The notes under the pieces were generated by a model. The model was given only the letters and a program-made list of their open reading frames with translations, did not search any database and had not been told where the DNA came from. Source: Oscarella lobularis (Eukaryota; Porifera; Homoscleromorpha; Homosclerophorida; Oscarellidae). From it: DNA of 64,000 nucleotides. A program made the translations under genes and the position numbers. Positions 11,400-22,086 of the stretch are shown here, piece after piece (the first letter of the stretch is position 1; each line of letters starts with the position of its first letter). The stretch spans positions 434,001-498,000 of the forward strand of contig NC_089190.1 of assembly GCF_947507565.1 (NCBI RefSeq), read 5' to 3'.

Positions 11400-11699
11400 T
11401 TCTCTCCTTTGTTGATTTAGTGCGGTATCTGTTTACCTTAGAAGGCTCTGACGGCGGCTTTTTTCTTAGCGCGAACTTCAATCAGGACGGCCTTGAAAAC
11501 TACTTCGGCCAGCAGCGAGCGAGGGGCGGACGAAGCGATAACCCGACAGCAGCAGGTTCTCGATAGTGCAGCGTCGCTTCGCCAGCAGAAATCTGCAGCA
11601 CTCGATCCAGTGCGGGGAAATTCCTCTCGAAAGCGTCTCCGATTTAACAAGGAGACTATAGACGATACGCATCTGCCTAAGAGAAGTCGATTTAAGTGA
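11400..11699 (+). pseudogene. P-element-like transposase, C-terminal exon
   Basis: A pyrimidine-rich GTTGTTGCAG acceptor precedes the exon, which encodes LSFVDLVRYL, then LSANFNQDGLENYFGQQRAR and RGGRSDNPTA. The 24.4-kb copy has the same motifs (TFSQDSLEAFFGKMR, RGGANTNPS) after an equivalent acceptor. The reading frame shifts once near 11566 and resumes to a TGA at 11697-11699 (SAALDPVRGNSSRKR). In P-like enzymes this block lies in the C-terminal catalytic half. Upstream exons were not found. It lies tail to tail with the minus-strand gene ending at 11749; the two stops are 49 bases apart. Confidence 0.7.
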
Positions 11700-11748
11700 G
11701 AAAATATACGCCCAATGAAAAGTTTTTATTTCTTTCCCTCACCCCGCT

Positions 11749-12671
11749 TCAAAGAATTACGTAAGGTGCGACTTTCTTAATTTTGCAAGACTTTTCTTCC
11801 TTAAATTCTTCAAGCCAACTGGATGCAATCGAGTGGCCCCTAATAGAAATGTAGAGGCGAACTATTTCGTTTAGCAGCTCCAGCGAATCGCTGTCGATGA
11901 CGATGTCGGCCGCCGCAAACTGTCCATTTCTCTAAAAGATCTTCCCGCCCTTTCAGTTCGCTGAGAAATTCAGACATCCTCCCGACATTCCCAGAGAGTC
12001 TTTGCGGAAGACTGGTGCCTACGTACTGCTCAAGGGTCAAGAAAAATTCAAAAACGACGTCCGTCACTTCGAATAAGTTCCCTCTAGACATTCGTCTCAG
12101 CCATTCCCTTTCATCAGATGGAGGATTGGTCTCAACTGCTGCAGGCTTTTCACGCATAGATTCCAAGCAGAGCACGAGATCATCTTTCCCTGATGCGCGA
12201 AATTTCTTCATCAAGGCAAAAGGAACGTATGTAGCGGAGCACGTTTCTTTCAGCTTCATTCAAAGCCGGCGTCGACAACGTTTCTTCCACTTTTCCAACT
12301 TCGACGGCTTTCTCGAATACAGCATCAAAGATCTTCTGGTTCACCGATTGAGTAAATAAATAGTCTATCAAGGGGTCGCCTACGCTCGCGATCATCGCTT
12401 CCCAATACAGAGGAAGAACGATTGTTGCCACTTCGTGGAAGGACGAAAATGCTTTTTCGCGGCGAAAAGCCACGGCTTTTGCATCGCTTGCGTGGTTAAC
12501 GCACGATTCGACGGTACAAACGATCGTTCGAGCCGACGTTGCTAGCGTCGGATTAGCACTGTTCTGTCGAATTTTCCTACACGTCGCTTTCACCGCATTC
12601 CACCTCGGAGAACCGCCCGCAACGATTTCCTCTTCGAGAACGGCATCTAACGCGGCCACAAAATGGTTCAT
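11749..12671 (-). pseudogene. Uncharacterised partner gene of P-like element (copy 1)
   Basis: From an ATG at 12671 (an in-frame ATG at 12719 lies inside the terminal repeat) the protein runs about 307 codons with two frameshifts, near 12240 and 11935. Conserved landmarks shared with the copy at 24.7-25.3 kb are: an NVLRY..YVPFALMKKFR block; a central RGNLFEVTDVVFEFF block (RCGLFEVSDDVYLLV in copy 2); and a C-terminal NEIVRLYISIRG...SWLEEFKE block (EGIVKLWLTIRV...WMDLYKS in copy 2). It is mostly helical with no nuclease or zinc motif I can recognise. From memory, similar unnamed proteins occur in sponge and coral genomes, but I cannot name the family. Both copies are convergent with a P-like transposase, which suggests a transposon accessory protein. 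Confidence 0.6.
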
Positions 12672-12713
12672 GGTCACAGGACGAGAACCGGGACACACAT
12701 AGATGAACCCTAT

Positions 12714-12757
12714 GATCACGTGACACAGTTGCCAATCCCTCTCTTCTTTTATCTATG
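12714..12757. repeat. Terminal sequence of P-like element (right end)
   Basis: On the minus strand it starts CATAGATAAAAGAAGAG and continues GGGATTGGCAACTG...CACGTGAT. It resembles 3648-3694 and the outer part of element A's inverted repeats. It borders the start of the partner gene. I could not find a matching left end or target duplication. Confidence 0.55.
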
Positions 12758-12789
12758 GTGCTAACATAGCTTTTCTTGCTACTGTTAAT

Positions 12790-13435
12790 TCCCATAGCGA
12801 GCCTCTTATTGAAAAGTAAAAAGCGTGACTGGAACTGCCATCTTAGCTTGTGCGACAATTCTCTTGAATATACTCCTCGATGAAGGCCTTTTGCCCATAG
12901 TGTACACCTAGTCTGACACCCCTAATATTGACCCCATCTCTAAAGCACTAGTTGAAACGACGACGCGTTAAATGCCTTCCGGATCTTGCAATGCTGTCAG
13001 CAGTCATTGATTAATTCGTTTATTGTTGGCTGAATGAAACATTCCGATGACGCGATTACTCAACATCCTCTCACAGCCGTACGGCCAATAGGCAGGCGAT
13101 ACCAGGCCTTCATGAAGAATGGCGCAGATTTGGAAGCACGTTTTGATGGAGCGTGTATATTTTGTTAGTTCGCTCCGCTTTCATGTTCATAAGAGACAAT
13201 CATCGATGATGCTGCGGAAGAGGTTATCAAGATCAGACTCGATCTTTGATGCGGCTAATCGTACGTTGGGCCTATCCGAGCCAACTGCTATTTCTACACA
13301 GGACTGCTGACCCAAGTGCTTTTTTAGCTTCCTTCGAGTAGCTGTGGTCGCTTTAGCAGTTAGAGTTTTCATTGGTGCCTTGACAATCGATCTAATTTCG
13401 CCTACTATTCCGCACCATTGTCGAAATGAAGACAA
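12790..13435 (-). pseudogene. RecQ-family DNA helicase relic, motor domain 2
   Basis: Pieces in order match a RecQ ATPase: KTLTAKATTATRRKLKKHL (normally LTATAT), VGSDRPNVRLAASKI, RSIKTCFQICAIL, VIGMFHSANNKRINQ, RVVVSTSALEMGS, and a degenerate EEYIQENCRTS followed by a stop where the arginine-finger motif (QE.GRAGRDG) should be. Stops and at least one frameshift interrupt it, and the first motor domain with the Walker A site is absent. It abuts the P-like terminus at 12757. The 25.5-kb window region carries the complementary first-domain fragment of a related gene. Confidence 0.7.
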
Positions 13436-14040
13436 GCCTTTTTTAATAGATTTTTACCACCTGTCTCTCTCCTGCGTCTCTCGCTTCTCTCTCCTCGGCC
13501 TTCCGTGGCACATCCGGGGGCAATTAATTAAGTGTAATTGTTGCGACGCCCCTAGGCGCGTCGCTGCGCGATTTCTGCTCCGATGCACGATTTCTCCTTC
13601 GCGAACATGGTACGCCGAAAGGTTCTCCATCTTTTCGTAGCGTTTTGTCGAAAGAAAGGCTCATTCAAGACAAAACGGCTCATTCAAGACACAACGGCTT
13701 TCAGTCTTCAAGTAGGCACCTAATCTTATAACTACTTAGTTAATTAAATAGTGATAGGCGACAATCGCTTATTAATTTTTTACAATCCATCAAGCGGTTT
13801 TTCCGCGTCAATTTCCTTTGTTTCTAGGAGAAATCGCCGTAAACTTGCCACAGAAAGTTCGCTGCGATGCGTGCTGGCGTTTCGCCTTGAATCCGCGTGC
13901 GGCTTTGGGAACCCGGACTAATTGCACTTGATATGCGGAATTAGTTTTTTTTCGAGAACTTGGCGAGCGACTGCATTGCCATATTTTACTTTTTATTTTA
14001 TTTATTGATTGATCTATATATATTTAGGGTGACATCCTCT
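13436..14040. other. No recognised gene
   Basis: Short direct repeats GGCTCATTCAAGACA occur at 13659-13690, and short low-complexity AT runs near 13985-14020. No supported coding. Confidence 0.3.
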
Positions 14041-14760
14041 GCAAAAATCATGTGCTACTCCTGGGTTTCCTAATAACACTCGCACAGCAAATCTGATACC
14101 AGTTCAAGCAAGAATGGCAGCATATACATTTGGGATCATCACTTAAAGCACCCTGACATATGCATTGCAGCGCCATGGACGGCTTTCGACTTTTGCTCGT
14201 ATGAAGTCTTTAACGAGCAGCCAGTCATCTCGGTTGAAGTATCGACGAATCGATGTAATGTCAACAGCCTCATTTTGAACAGCATCCGGTAAGTTTTCTG
14301 GCTTGCTCTCCACGTCTTCTTTCTCTATTTCTATGCCTTGAGTCAGAACTTTCTCTGCCAACTGCTCACTAACAAACCACGAAAGGAAATCTAAAGGCCA
14401 CCTATCAATTCTCGAGTATGACGAAGAATTTGGCTAAACGTGCTTACTTTTATCCCTCTTCTTCGAGTGCGTTGAGACAAATTTTGACGGTTGCCTGAGA
14501 TCTTTTACTTTCTTAGATCGTTTTGCAGGCAGCTCTATCACAGTCACCTCATTTTCTTTGGGGCGCCAATTTTTTACAGCTGGAGGCATTGCAATTCCTG
14601 GAAGCAAGAAATTATGCGTTTCTTATTGTATTGTGATACTGCGTAATTGAGACCTAATATGCTTCGATGTTCTTTTTCCAAGGTAATTTCGTCTGGCATC
14701 TTTGGCACGTAATGAATCTTTGTTGTTGGAGGACCAAAGTCTTGTTTGCGCTAAAAATAG
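14041..14760 (-). pseudogene. MULE transposase tail, ZSWIM3-like with PHD-type finger
   Basis: Read right to left: a segment with VKNWRPKENEVTVIELPAK (the TVIGLPAKK region that follows the SWIM finger in these proteins), a gap likely to be an intron, then DITSIRRYFNRDDWLLVKDF and a degenerate PHD finger (WRCNAY...ICCHSCLNWYQICC...WFL). A frameshift within the finger separates WRCNAY from the rest. Known: Mutator-like transposases related to ZSWIM1/3 carry this tail. The catalytic domain is missing here. A second, complementary MULE fragment with the SWIM finger is at 47.9 kb. Such an enzyme would be the natural partner for the 9-bp-duplication hairpin elements. Confidence 0.6.
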
Positions 14761-14854
14761 ACATATGTTCTTATCATGCATGTAACACCCTCTGTTGTAG
14801 CATCAAGTTGCTGATCTGCCTGAAGAAGCGCCTCTGACTGAAGATTCGTGTTGG

Positions 14855-16146
14855 TTGGACTCTAGACTATTTATAGGAATGTGTACGGCTCTAAAGCAAC
14901 TTTGCAGAGACACGTCAGATTTAAACACGGCGAATGCTCGGCAATACAAGCTCGCTATACGAAAGCCTCGTGAGGAGATGCAAGAGAACAACGTAGTCGA
15001 CGACAGCGACGACGAGAATACAACAGAAGAGGCTGATAAAAAGGATGACGACAAGGTGACAGAAGATCCGAAGAAGAGGCCCCACCACGCGGTTCAAGCC
15101 ACGAGTAGGATGAAAGAAGTGTTAGCCTCCACCCACTATGATGCAATGACAAAAAGGCTTATGGAACAAGAACAAGAAGTAAAAAGACTAAAACAATTAC
15201 TGAAGGAAAAAGAAGACAAGAAGAAAAAAGATGAGGAAAAACAAAGGAAGAAAAGAGAAGAGAAAGAAGCAAAAAAAGACGAAAAGGAAAAATTCATCTC
15301 CCCAAAAAAGAAACTAACAGCTGAGAAAATCGAAGACCGCAAAATGAAGCGCAAGAACTGATGAGGAAGATGAACGCAAAGAAACGAAACAAAGCGATTG
15401 CTACGACAAGTGGAAAAAAATTCAAAGACTTTAAGTGAAGGCCCTAAAGGACTCCAAGTATCCGTAAGCATAATCCCTATGCTATCTAAGGACTCAGACA
15501 TACTTGAAAAATTTGCGGCTGCCAAAAAGAACTTTGAGGACGATACCATCGAGAGCCTGATTTTCCCAAATACTGGAGAGTACGAATGAAGACAAGGAAA
15601 GCTTGAAAGAACTAAAACGACTACTGCCAGGAGAAGACATCTGCTGGAATGACATTCAGCATAAAAAAATGGCAAAAAAGGACACGACAAAAGAACTGAA
15701 AGAATTGAAGAGGAAACACTATGACAAAGACAAGCATATTGAACGAATTAAAAATGAAAGTCAAACGAAAAAGGAAGAGAACAAGAAAAACAAGAAAGGG
15801 AAAGAGAAGACAACAACAGGATAAAGAAGAAACATCGGACCGGGACAGGAACAGAAGAGAAACTCAAAAACGCCAATACAAAGAGGAAGAAAGAGAGGAC
15901 GTTTGGAAATACAAGTGGAAGAGAAAGCTGCAGCTTCTGAAAGAGATAGAAGCAATGGAAGAAAGAAAAGAAGAGGAAAGAACAAGAAGAGAAAGAGACA
16001 CACAAAGGGGAAGAGAATACGATAGAAGGTACAGCAGCAACAGGAGCAGGAGCTATTATCGACGGGACTCAAGGGACTACCAAAGAGAAAGAGGAAGGGA
16101 AAGAAGAGACGTCCTACCACACTATGGCGGACACAGAAGACGCTGA
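14855..16146 (+). pseudogene. Charged coiled-coil ORF upstream of Penelope-like RT
   Basis: Three overlapping frames carry what looks like one protein broken by frameshifts near 15365 and 15590. It is a Lys/Glu-rich coiled coil (MEQEQEVKRLKQLLKEKEDK), a middle part (VSIIPMLSKDSDILEKF), and an Arg/Glu/Ser-rich tail resembling RS domains (SSNRSRSYYRRDSRDYQRER) with a TGA at 16144-16146. No catalytic motif. Its position directly before a Penelope-like RT on the same strand suggests it is that element's upstream ORF. The alternative is chance adjacency. Confidence 0.5.
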
Positions 16147-16149
16147 AAA

Positions 16150-16812
16150 ATAAAGTAAAGGCCCAAGAAAAAATTGACTCTAAAAAATCTGAATCATGTT
16201 GTGATGTAAATTTACCTTCAATTAATCTTACTAATACTCAAATAAAAGTATTAAAAGGGTTTCAAATTTGTACCTACGCCGGCCAAACGGAACAAAACGC
16301 GTCTCTTAGAGGATCTAGAATCCTTCATAAGGAAAATAAGAATAGCATACTTCTGGGCCATAAGAAAGAATGCCAAAGCAAACCGAAACATCCACTGACA
16401 CCCAAAAGTAAGTGGATCCCCCCAGATGCACCAAATGCCAAAATAGAAACAATCATCAGTAAACTAGAAAAGGCCGTAAAACACTTACGCCCAGAAACAC
16501 CAAAGAGCTACGTGACAATGGCTGAAAGACGTCATCTAAAGTGACTAGCAAATGGCAAGAACATCGTTACCAAAAAAGCGGACAATGGGGCAGCAATAAT
16601 CGCAGAGGATCTAACGGACTACATCTCTAAAGGAAAGGAAAATCTGCCCGACAAAAAGACATACAAAAAATTGGACAAAGACCCAACCCAAGCACTGGTT
16701 AAGTCAATTAACTTAACCGTAGAAATCGTAGCAAATCAAGGGGCCATCGACGATGAAACAACAGCTTTCCTTCTTCAAGAACCAGAAGTGGTAAGACCCC
16801 AATGAAATGTAT
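16150..16812 (+). pseudogene. Penelope-like element reverse transcriptase, N-terminal part
   Basis: The sequence matches the PLE RT entry region: INLTNTQIKVLKGFQIC, LESFIRKIRIAYFWAI (shifted frame), KWIPPDAPNAKIE, NIVTKKADNGAAIIAEDLTD (the KKADKG motif), then KTYKKLDKDPTQ. One in-frame stop (near 16540) and frameshifts are present. The RT core with YADD and the GIY-YIG nuclease are absent: homology ends near 16800, followed by a short AT-rich tail with AATAAAA. Confidence 0.7.
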
Positions 16813-16876
16813 TTTCTTAATAAAATTAACAAAAACCCCATGAAAATGCACCCTACTAAAAGCGCCTCATCCGGCC

Positions 16877-17015
16877 ACGGATTGTAGACACATGGATATG
16901 AAACGCACGCACGCTATTGTACATTGCGTGAGATCATCCACAACATGCCCCGCCCCCGCCTCTCCGCTCGTGCGTAACACACTCAAGAAGAGAGTTCTCA
17001 GAGCTAGGATAGAAG
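16877..17015. repeat. Solo terminus of element-B family
   Basis: CACGGATTGTAG and GAAACGCACGCACGCTA match the left end of element B (4067 onward), and similarity continues for about 60 bases. No right end was found before the LINE starts near 17020. Confidence 0.6.
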
Positions 17016-17019
17016 GGAG

Positions 17020-18118
17020 CAGGTAACTCTCCACAAATGCGAAGCTTTTTGCTGGGTGCGAGATACTGATTGGTGTTTGCAACGCATTCCTTTCATTAAC
17101 GTTGGATTCTGCGTATTGGGGAGCCCTATCGGTTCCGAAGAATTTGTTGCAAGAATGTGCACTGCCAAAGTCGGTCAGGAGAAAGAATTTCTACAGAAGC
17201 TTGCCCTTCTGCAGAACATCCAATCAGCCTGCCTCCTTCTCCGATATTGTGGGGTAGGCAAAATAACCCACCTTCTCCGAACAATCCCGCCGCATCTTCG
17301 CCACGCCGCTCAGAACCACGATTCCGACGTTCTGACTTCGTTTCAGTCGATCCTAGGCTGCAATCTCTCGCCGTCTCAAGTCCGACAGGTTCGCATCAAG
17401 ATCGCCCAAGGAGGCTTTGGCTTAGCCTCGGAAACCCAGACTCTCCCCACGCGCGCTACGCGGCTGGGAGAGAGTCTGGGTTTCCGAGGCTAGCTTTGGC
17501 TTATCGTCCGCAGCAGCAGATGCTCATGTCGGTTAACTACCGTGTTGTGCTGGAACAGGAACGAGAGTTCCAAGACAAGAAACGCCCGGACTTCGGAATT
17601 TATAATTTTGAGAACGGCAAGAAACTTCTTCTAGACATCAGTGTCATCCACCCGCTTAGCCAAGCAGTCATCACGGGCAGCACTCAGGAGAACGGATTCG
17701 CGGCGGCGCACAGGGATAAGACAAAGGACGAGAAATACCTGCAAGTCGCCACGTCGTTGGGGTACCTATTCAAGCCCGTCGTTGTTGAAGTTTTCGGCAG
17801 GTGGAGTCCGACGGCAGCTAGCCTTTTTCACCAGATCGCGAGACGCCCGTCGGTCGATTTTCTGAACGATCGTAACACATTCATCAACTATTGGAGCAAG
17901 CGTCTAGCAGTGTGCCTACAACGAGCGAACTCAAGAATAATCCTTAATAAAGTAGAACTAATTATCCCCACCCATCATTCCCCTGTTCTCCCCTCCCCTC
18001 CCCCTGTAGATGTAAGGTGTTTTACCACACACCATTCCCTCTAAACTCCTAGTGCCCCTGTCTGTGTATTTTTTAGAAAGTAGACTTTGTCGTTAAGAGA
18101 TTTACCAAAAATATACCC
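17020..18118 (+). pseudogene. RLE-type LINE, copy 1 (5'-truncated)
   Basis: Homology to copy 2 begins near 17022 (KCEAF) in the thumb region after the RT core, with VLGSPIGSEEF and LLRYCGVGKITHLLR. A 70-bp hairpin insertion at 17423 breaks the frame, and about 0.5 kb is deleted after it relative to copy 2. The frame resumes with the endonuclease: DKKRPDFGIYNFENGKKLLL then DISVIHP, giving the PD...D pattern of restriction-like endonucleases, then FKPVVVEVFGRW. The stop is at 18042-18044. Known: RLE LINEs (R2, NeSL, Utopia groups) cut the target with this domain. The 3' end, near AAAATATACCCC, leads straight into copy 2. Confidence 0.75.
17423..17492. mobile_element. 70-bp hairpin micro-element with 9-bp target duplication
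   Basis: It begins TAGCCTCGGAAACCCAGACT and ends with the exact inverse, with a loop of roughly 20 bases. GCTTTGGCT flanks it directly on both sides (17414-17422, 17493-17501). A 9-bp duplication points to Mutator-type transposition. Its ends resemble those of 25353-27470 and 41182-41712 (TAGYCTCG...CCAGRC). Confidence 0.9.
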
Positions 18119-21100
18119 CAAGGTCCCGTAGCGTCGACCACGTTTTTTTTCGCTCCCGTTCGAACGTTTTTTTCACGTTTTCGATACTCTTTCTGACCCG
18201 CGATGGTGCTCGGGCGACTCCCCAGCGACTGCCCGGTACCGTCCTGCAAGCATCGGGATCCAGGTGACGGCAAACGGATCCTCGAGCACGTTCGACTTAA
18301 GCACCGTCGCGAAGAGACACCCGACGACTTCATCAAGAAATTTAATCTTCACGTTTGCGACGACTGCCATCAAGTGTTCAGGCAACTCAACCGACACTTC
18401 ACGACTTGCCCAGCGAAGAAGAGCTCCTCGCGCACGCCAGTGGCAGTCTTGAAAGGCACTACTCCCAGCGCGCGGAATTCGGCGTCAAAGGCTGTAACCG
18501 GACCCAGCATTGCAAAAACGTCGAGGACGAAGGGATCCGTAGCGACGAAAGCTCCGCTTCGATTGGAAACGCCGCCATTAGCCACGTGCTCGTTTCAGCG
18601 TGAAAAAGATTGCGCCACGAATGGCACCTCGTCGGAGGCCGCGAATACTTCACAAAGGGAAAACGTGACTGGTCACACGAGTGGCCGTGACTGGCTGAAT
18701 TCGATGGCCTGGAAGGACCTAAGCACTACGCGATCCATCGAATCTCTACCTCGCAACCTTTGCAGCCTTTTTCTGGAATGTTGCCGAAAATCGTTTCACT
18801 TAATTATTGAAAATCCCGCCTCGTCAAACTCTTGGAAGCTATTTATCTGCTGCCTCGTCTTATTCTCCAGCCACTGGGGGCCGGGAACGATGAGGCTGTC
18901 AACACGGACGACAACACACCTCGACTCGACCGCAAGTCTCGCTGTCGTCTGTTCCTGTTCCTGGAAGAGAAATGGGACGATTTATTTGCTTCCGCCCCTC
19001 CCGCCAGGTATAAACCAACACCGGCGGCCACTCCCGATCCGAATGAGTCAGCTAAAAAATTCTGGTCTCTTCGCAACTCGCAAAGGCGATTGAAAAGAAA
19101 GTGTCACAATGTGAAATCTCTTGTGCCGCCAGCTTGCTGATGAGCTCCGGCAACGCGTCACCCTCGGAGGACACGTTCCAGAAGCTCCTCGCAAAACATC
19201 CGCTTCCTCAATCGCCGATCTCGACAGCAAAAATTACATCGGACGCTCCGCCTCTGCAAACGACGTTGCCGGCTTTAACGGCAATTCTACGTAAAGCTGC
19301 ACAAGCATCCAGTCCCGGTCGTGACGGCTGGCGGTTTGACAACTTCCGCCTTTTTCTCTCGGACGAAAACACTCTTGAAGATTTTTTGAAAATCTTCAAC
19401 CTTTTTCTCAACGGGTCAATCCCCGAAGCGGCTGCAACAGCATTCGCCGGCGCAAGGCTTATAGCTTTAAAGAAGAACAAAATTGATGTCCGCCCCATCG
19501 CGATTGGAAGCGTTTTTCGGCGCGTTGTGGCGAAACTAGCCTGTCATCTACTGAAGGCTAAAATGTCAACTTACTTCGCCCCTTTTCAGTTTGGTGTCGC
19601 GACCCCCGGAGGCTCGGAACAGTTGATTCATCTACTCCAACTAATTGCATCCCAGCACCCGGACTGGATTATTCTCGACTGATGCGAAGAACGCTTTCAA
19701 TTCAGTCTCTCGTCAGGCCTTCCTCAGCTTGGTGGCGCGGGATTTCCCGTCGTTACACAATTTTGTCTCCGCTTGCTACGTCAACCCGCCGTTCCTCTTG
19801 TGGCTAGGCTCAGAAGGGACTCGACGCATCACGTCAGCGGAGGGGGTTCAGCAGGGAGATCCCTTGGGGCCTTGCCTGTTCTCCCTGGCGTTACACCCCT
19901 GCCTCCAGCTTGCAACAGACGCCATCGAACCCGGTTTCGTCTGCAGTTATCTCGACGACGCAGTAATAGCAGGACCCGGGATCTTGTTGTCAACGCGTTC
20001 ACAACGCTTCGTCGATCAATGAGCGATATTGGGCTTAAAATCCGTGAAGACAAATGCGAAGCCTTCAGCCGTGTCCGGAACGTGATGTGGCCTTTTCATC
20101 GCATACCATTTGTCACCGATGGCATCAGCATCTTAGGCAGTCCCATTGGATCGGAGGAGTACGTTTCGAGAAAGAGTCTAGTGACTTTCGGTAAAGAAAG
20201 GAATTTTCTTCACAAACTTCGTCTTCTCCAGAACATTCAATCGGCGTCTCTCCTTCTCCGTTATTGTGGGATGGGTAACGTTACTCACCTCCTCCGGACG
20301 GTTCCTTCTCAACTCATCCCACAGGAAGCGAAGAACCATGACGTCAAAATCGTGGAATGCTTTCAGTCAATTCTGGGCTGCGGCCTCACGCAATCTCAAA
20401 CCCGACAAATACACCTTCGAATTTCACAATGGGGCTTTGGTTTGCCGTCGGCTCTACTCGTCTCTCTGTGCGCTTTTGTATGCTCCTGGGCAGAAGCTCT
20501 CCGTATGCTCCCCAGTCGTCTGCAGCTGATGCCCAATTCCCCTGAAGTTTTAGTTGGGACGTCCGACGGCATCTTTAATGGCCACATTGTGGATGCACTG
20601 CGCTCTCTGAGTTGGACGTCACCTTCAATGGCTTCGGAATTTCCATCCATCGAGTCGCTTCCGGAAAAATATTTCAAACTGCAGAAAAAGCTTTCCACCA
20701 CCTGCCAGGAAGCTGAGCTAGAAGACCTGCTCGAAAACCTTGATCAAGCGTCTCAAGCCCGGCTCCGCAGCGCCGGAGGCATTGGCAGTGGTGCCTGGTT
20801 GGATGCCCTTCCCCAATCAAGGGAGCTGTCGTTTACAAACGCAGAATTCCAGACGGCAGCTCTCCTTAGGTTGGGGGCGGCAATCCCTCTTCTCCGGCAG
20901 ATCACCAAATGCAATTGCGGGGCTCGGGTAGAAGCTGACGGTTATCATCTCATCACCTGCCCCAAAGATGGTGGGCCGATTCGGCGACATGACGACTGGC
21001 AATATTTTGAAAACGGGAAGAAACTACTCTTGGACATCAGCGTTATACATCCCCTCAGCCACACGGCAATCGGACCCAGCGCGAAGTCAAACGGAGCGGC

Positions 21101-21540
21101 GGCGAAAGCAAGAGATGAACAGAAGATCGGAAAGTATGGAGAAGTCGCCACTGCGTTTGGCTACCTATTCAAACCAGTCGTGGTCGAAGTCTACGGAAGA
21201 TGGAGCTCAATCGCGTCTGTCTTATTCCACCTCATCGCTCGTCGCCCGTCGGTTGACTTCATCAACAATAGGGTCTCTTTCGTCAATCATTGGCGGAAGA
21301 GGCTCTCAGCCTGCCTACAAAAGGGCAATGCAAGGATCATCCTAAGAAAACTCGAAAACATAATTCCCCTTAACGAAACCCCTACCCTACCCTACCCCTA
21401 TTCTTCCGATTCCAGTTACCTTTCCCTGTAATTAGCCTAAACAGATTGTCTAGTGTCCTCTCCCCTGTCTGTGTTACCCTCGTGCTTGTGAGTTATTGTA
21501 ATTAATAAAAACCCCAAGAAGTGTTTGCCTAAACGGATCG
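18119..21540 (+). pseudogene. RLE-type LINE, copy 2 (near full length)
   Basis: From ATG 18203: a C2H2 finger (CPVPSCKHRDPGDGKRILEH), a second C-C-H-C set (HVCDDCHQVFRQLNRHFTTC), a linker, then RT motifs SSPGRDGWRFDNF, IDVRPIAIGSVFRRV, AEGVQQGDPLGP and the catalytic SYLDDAVIAG at about 19945. Next come the thumb, a zinc knuckle (CNCGARVEADGYHLITC, about 20910) and the endonuclease (LLLDISVIHP...KPVVVEVYGRW), stop at 21429-21431. At least four frameshifts (about 18800, 19100, 19680, 19990) break it, and a small deletion removes the PD of the endonuclease. The 3' UTR ends with AATAAAAACCCCAAG near 21520. Known: fingers plus C-terminal RLE without an APE domain fit Utopia/NeSL-type LINEs. Which of these it is was not resolved. 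Confidence 0.8.
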
Positions 21541-22086
21541 ACCGCTTATCATATCTTATTGACGTAAGGTGACACTGACATCTTCGAAGTACCTAGTAAA
21601 CACTTTAACGAAGTCAACGGCTGCCTCGGTCGAGTCTCTTCACCCGTTTCTCTCACGAGACATCCTCGTGAGACGCTTGTGTAGCACCGTTGTCGTATCG
21701 CGTCTGTTTTCGTCGCGCTCATGATAATTTAGGCCTTCATTATGATCCTCTGCGTGGCTCTGTCTACGAGCCAAAGCGTTTACGTCGCGTTCCAGCCAAA
21801 TACGGGCCTTTTTTGGCACGGATTTGAGGAGTAGTTTGTGTAGCATTTGCGCGAAAACTGTAGAGAGTTCAAGCAATTCCATGACTATAGTAGATGATTT
21901 TGCCATTGTAGATTGGTGCAGGACAGCTACCTAATATGGGGAAAAGAAAGTTCACGCTAGGAAGAGGCCGAAAAAATTCGGAGCGGAAAAGACAGTACGC
22001 CAAACGCGCAAAGATGGAGGCGCCTCCTGTACGCTTATAATGATGGTTCGTACTTATTTATACGTTTTTCGTTCTCATAGACATCA
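21541..22086. other. No recognised gene
   Basis: The minus ORF 21640-21906 has no recognised motif. This interval should contain the left end of the P-like element that follows, but I found no CATAGATA-type terminus. Confidence 0.3.
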
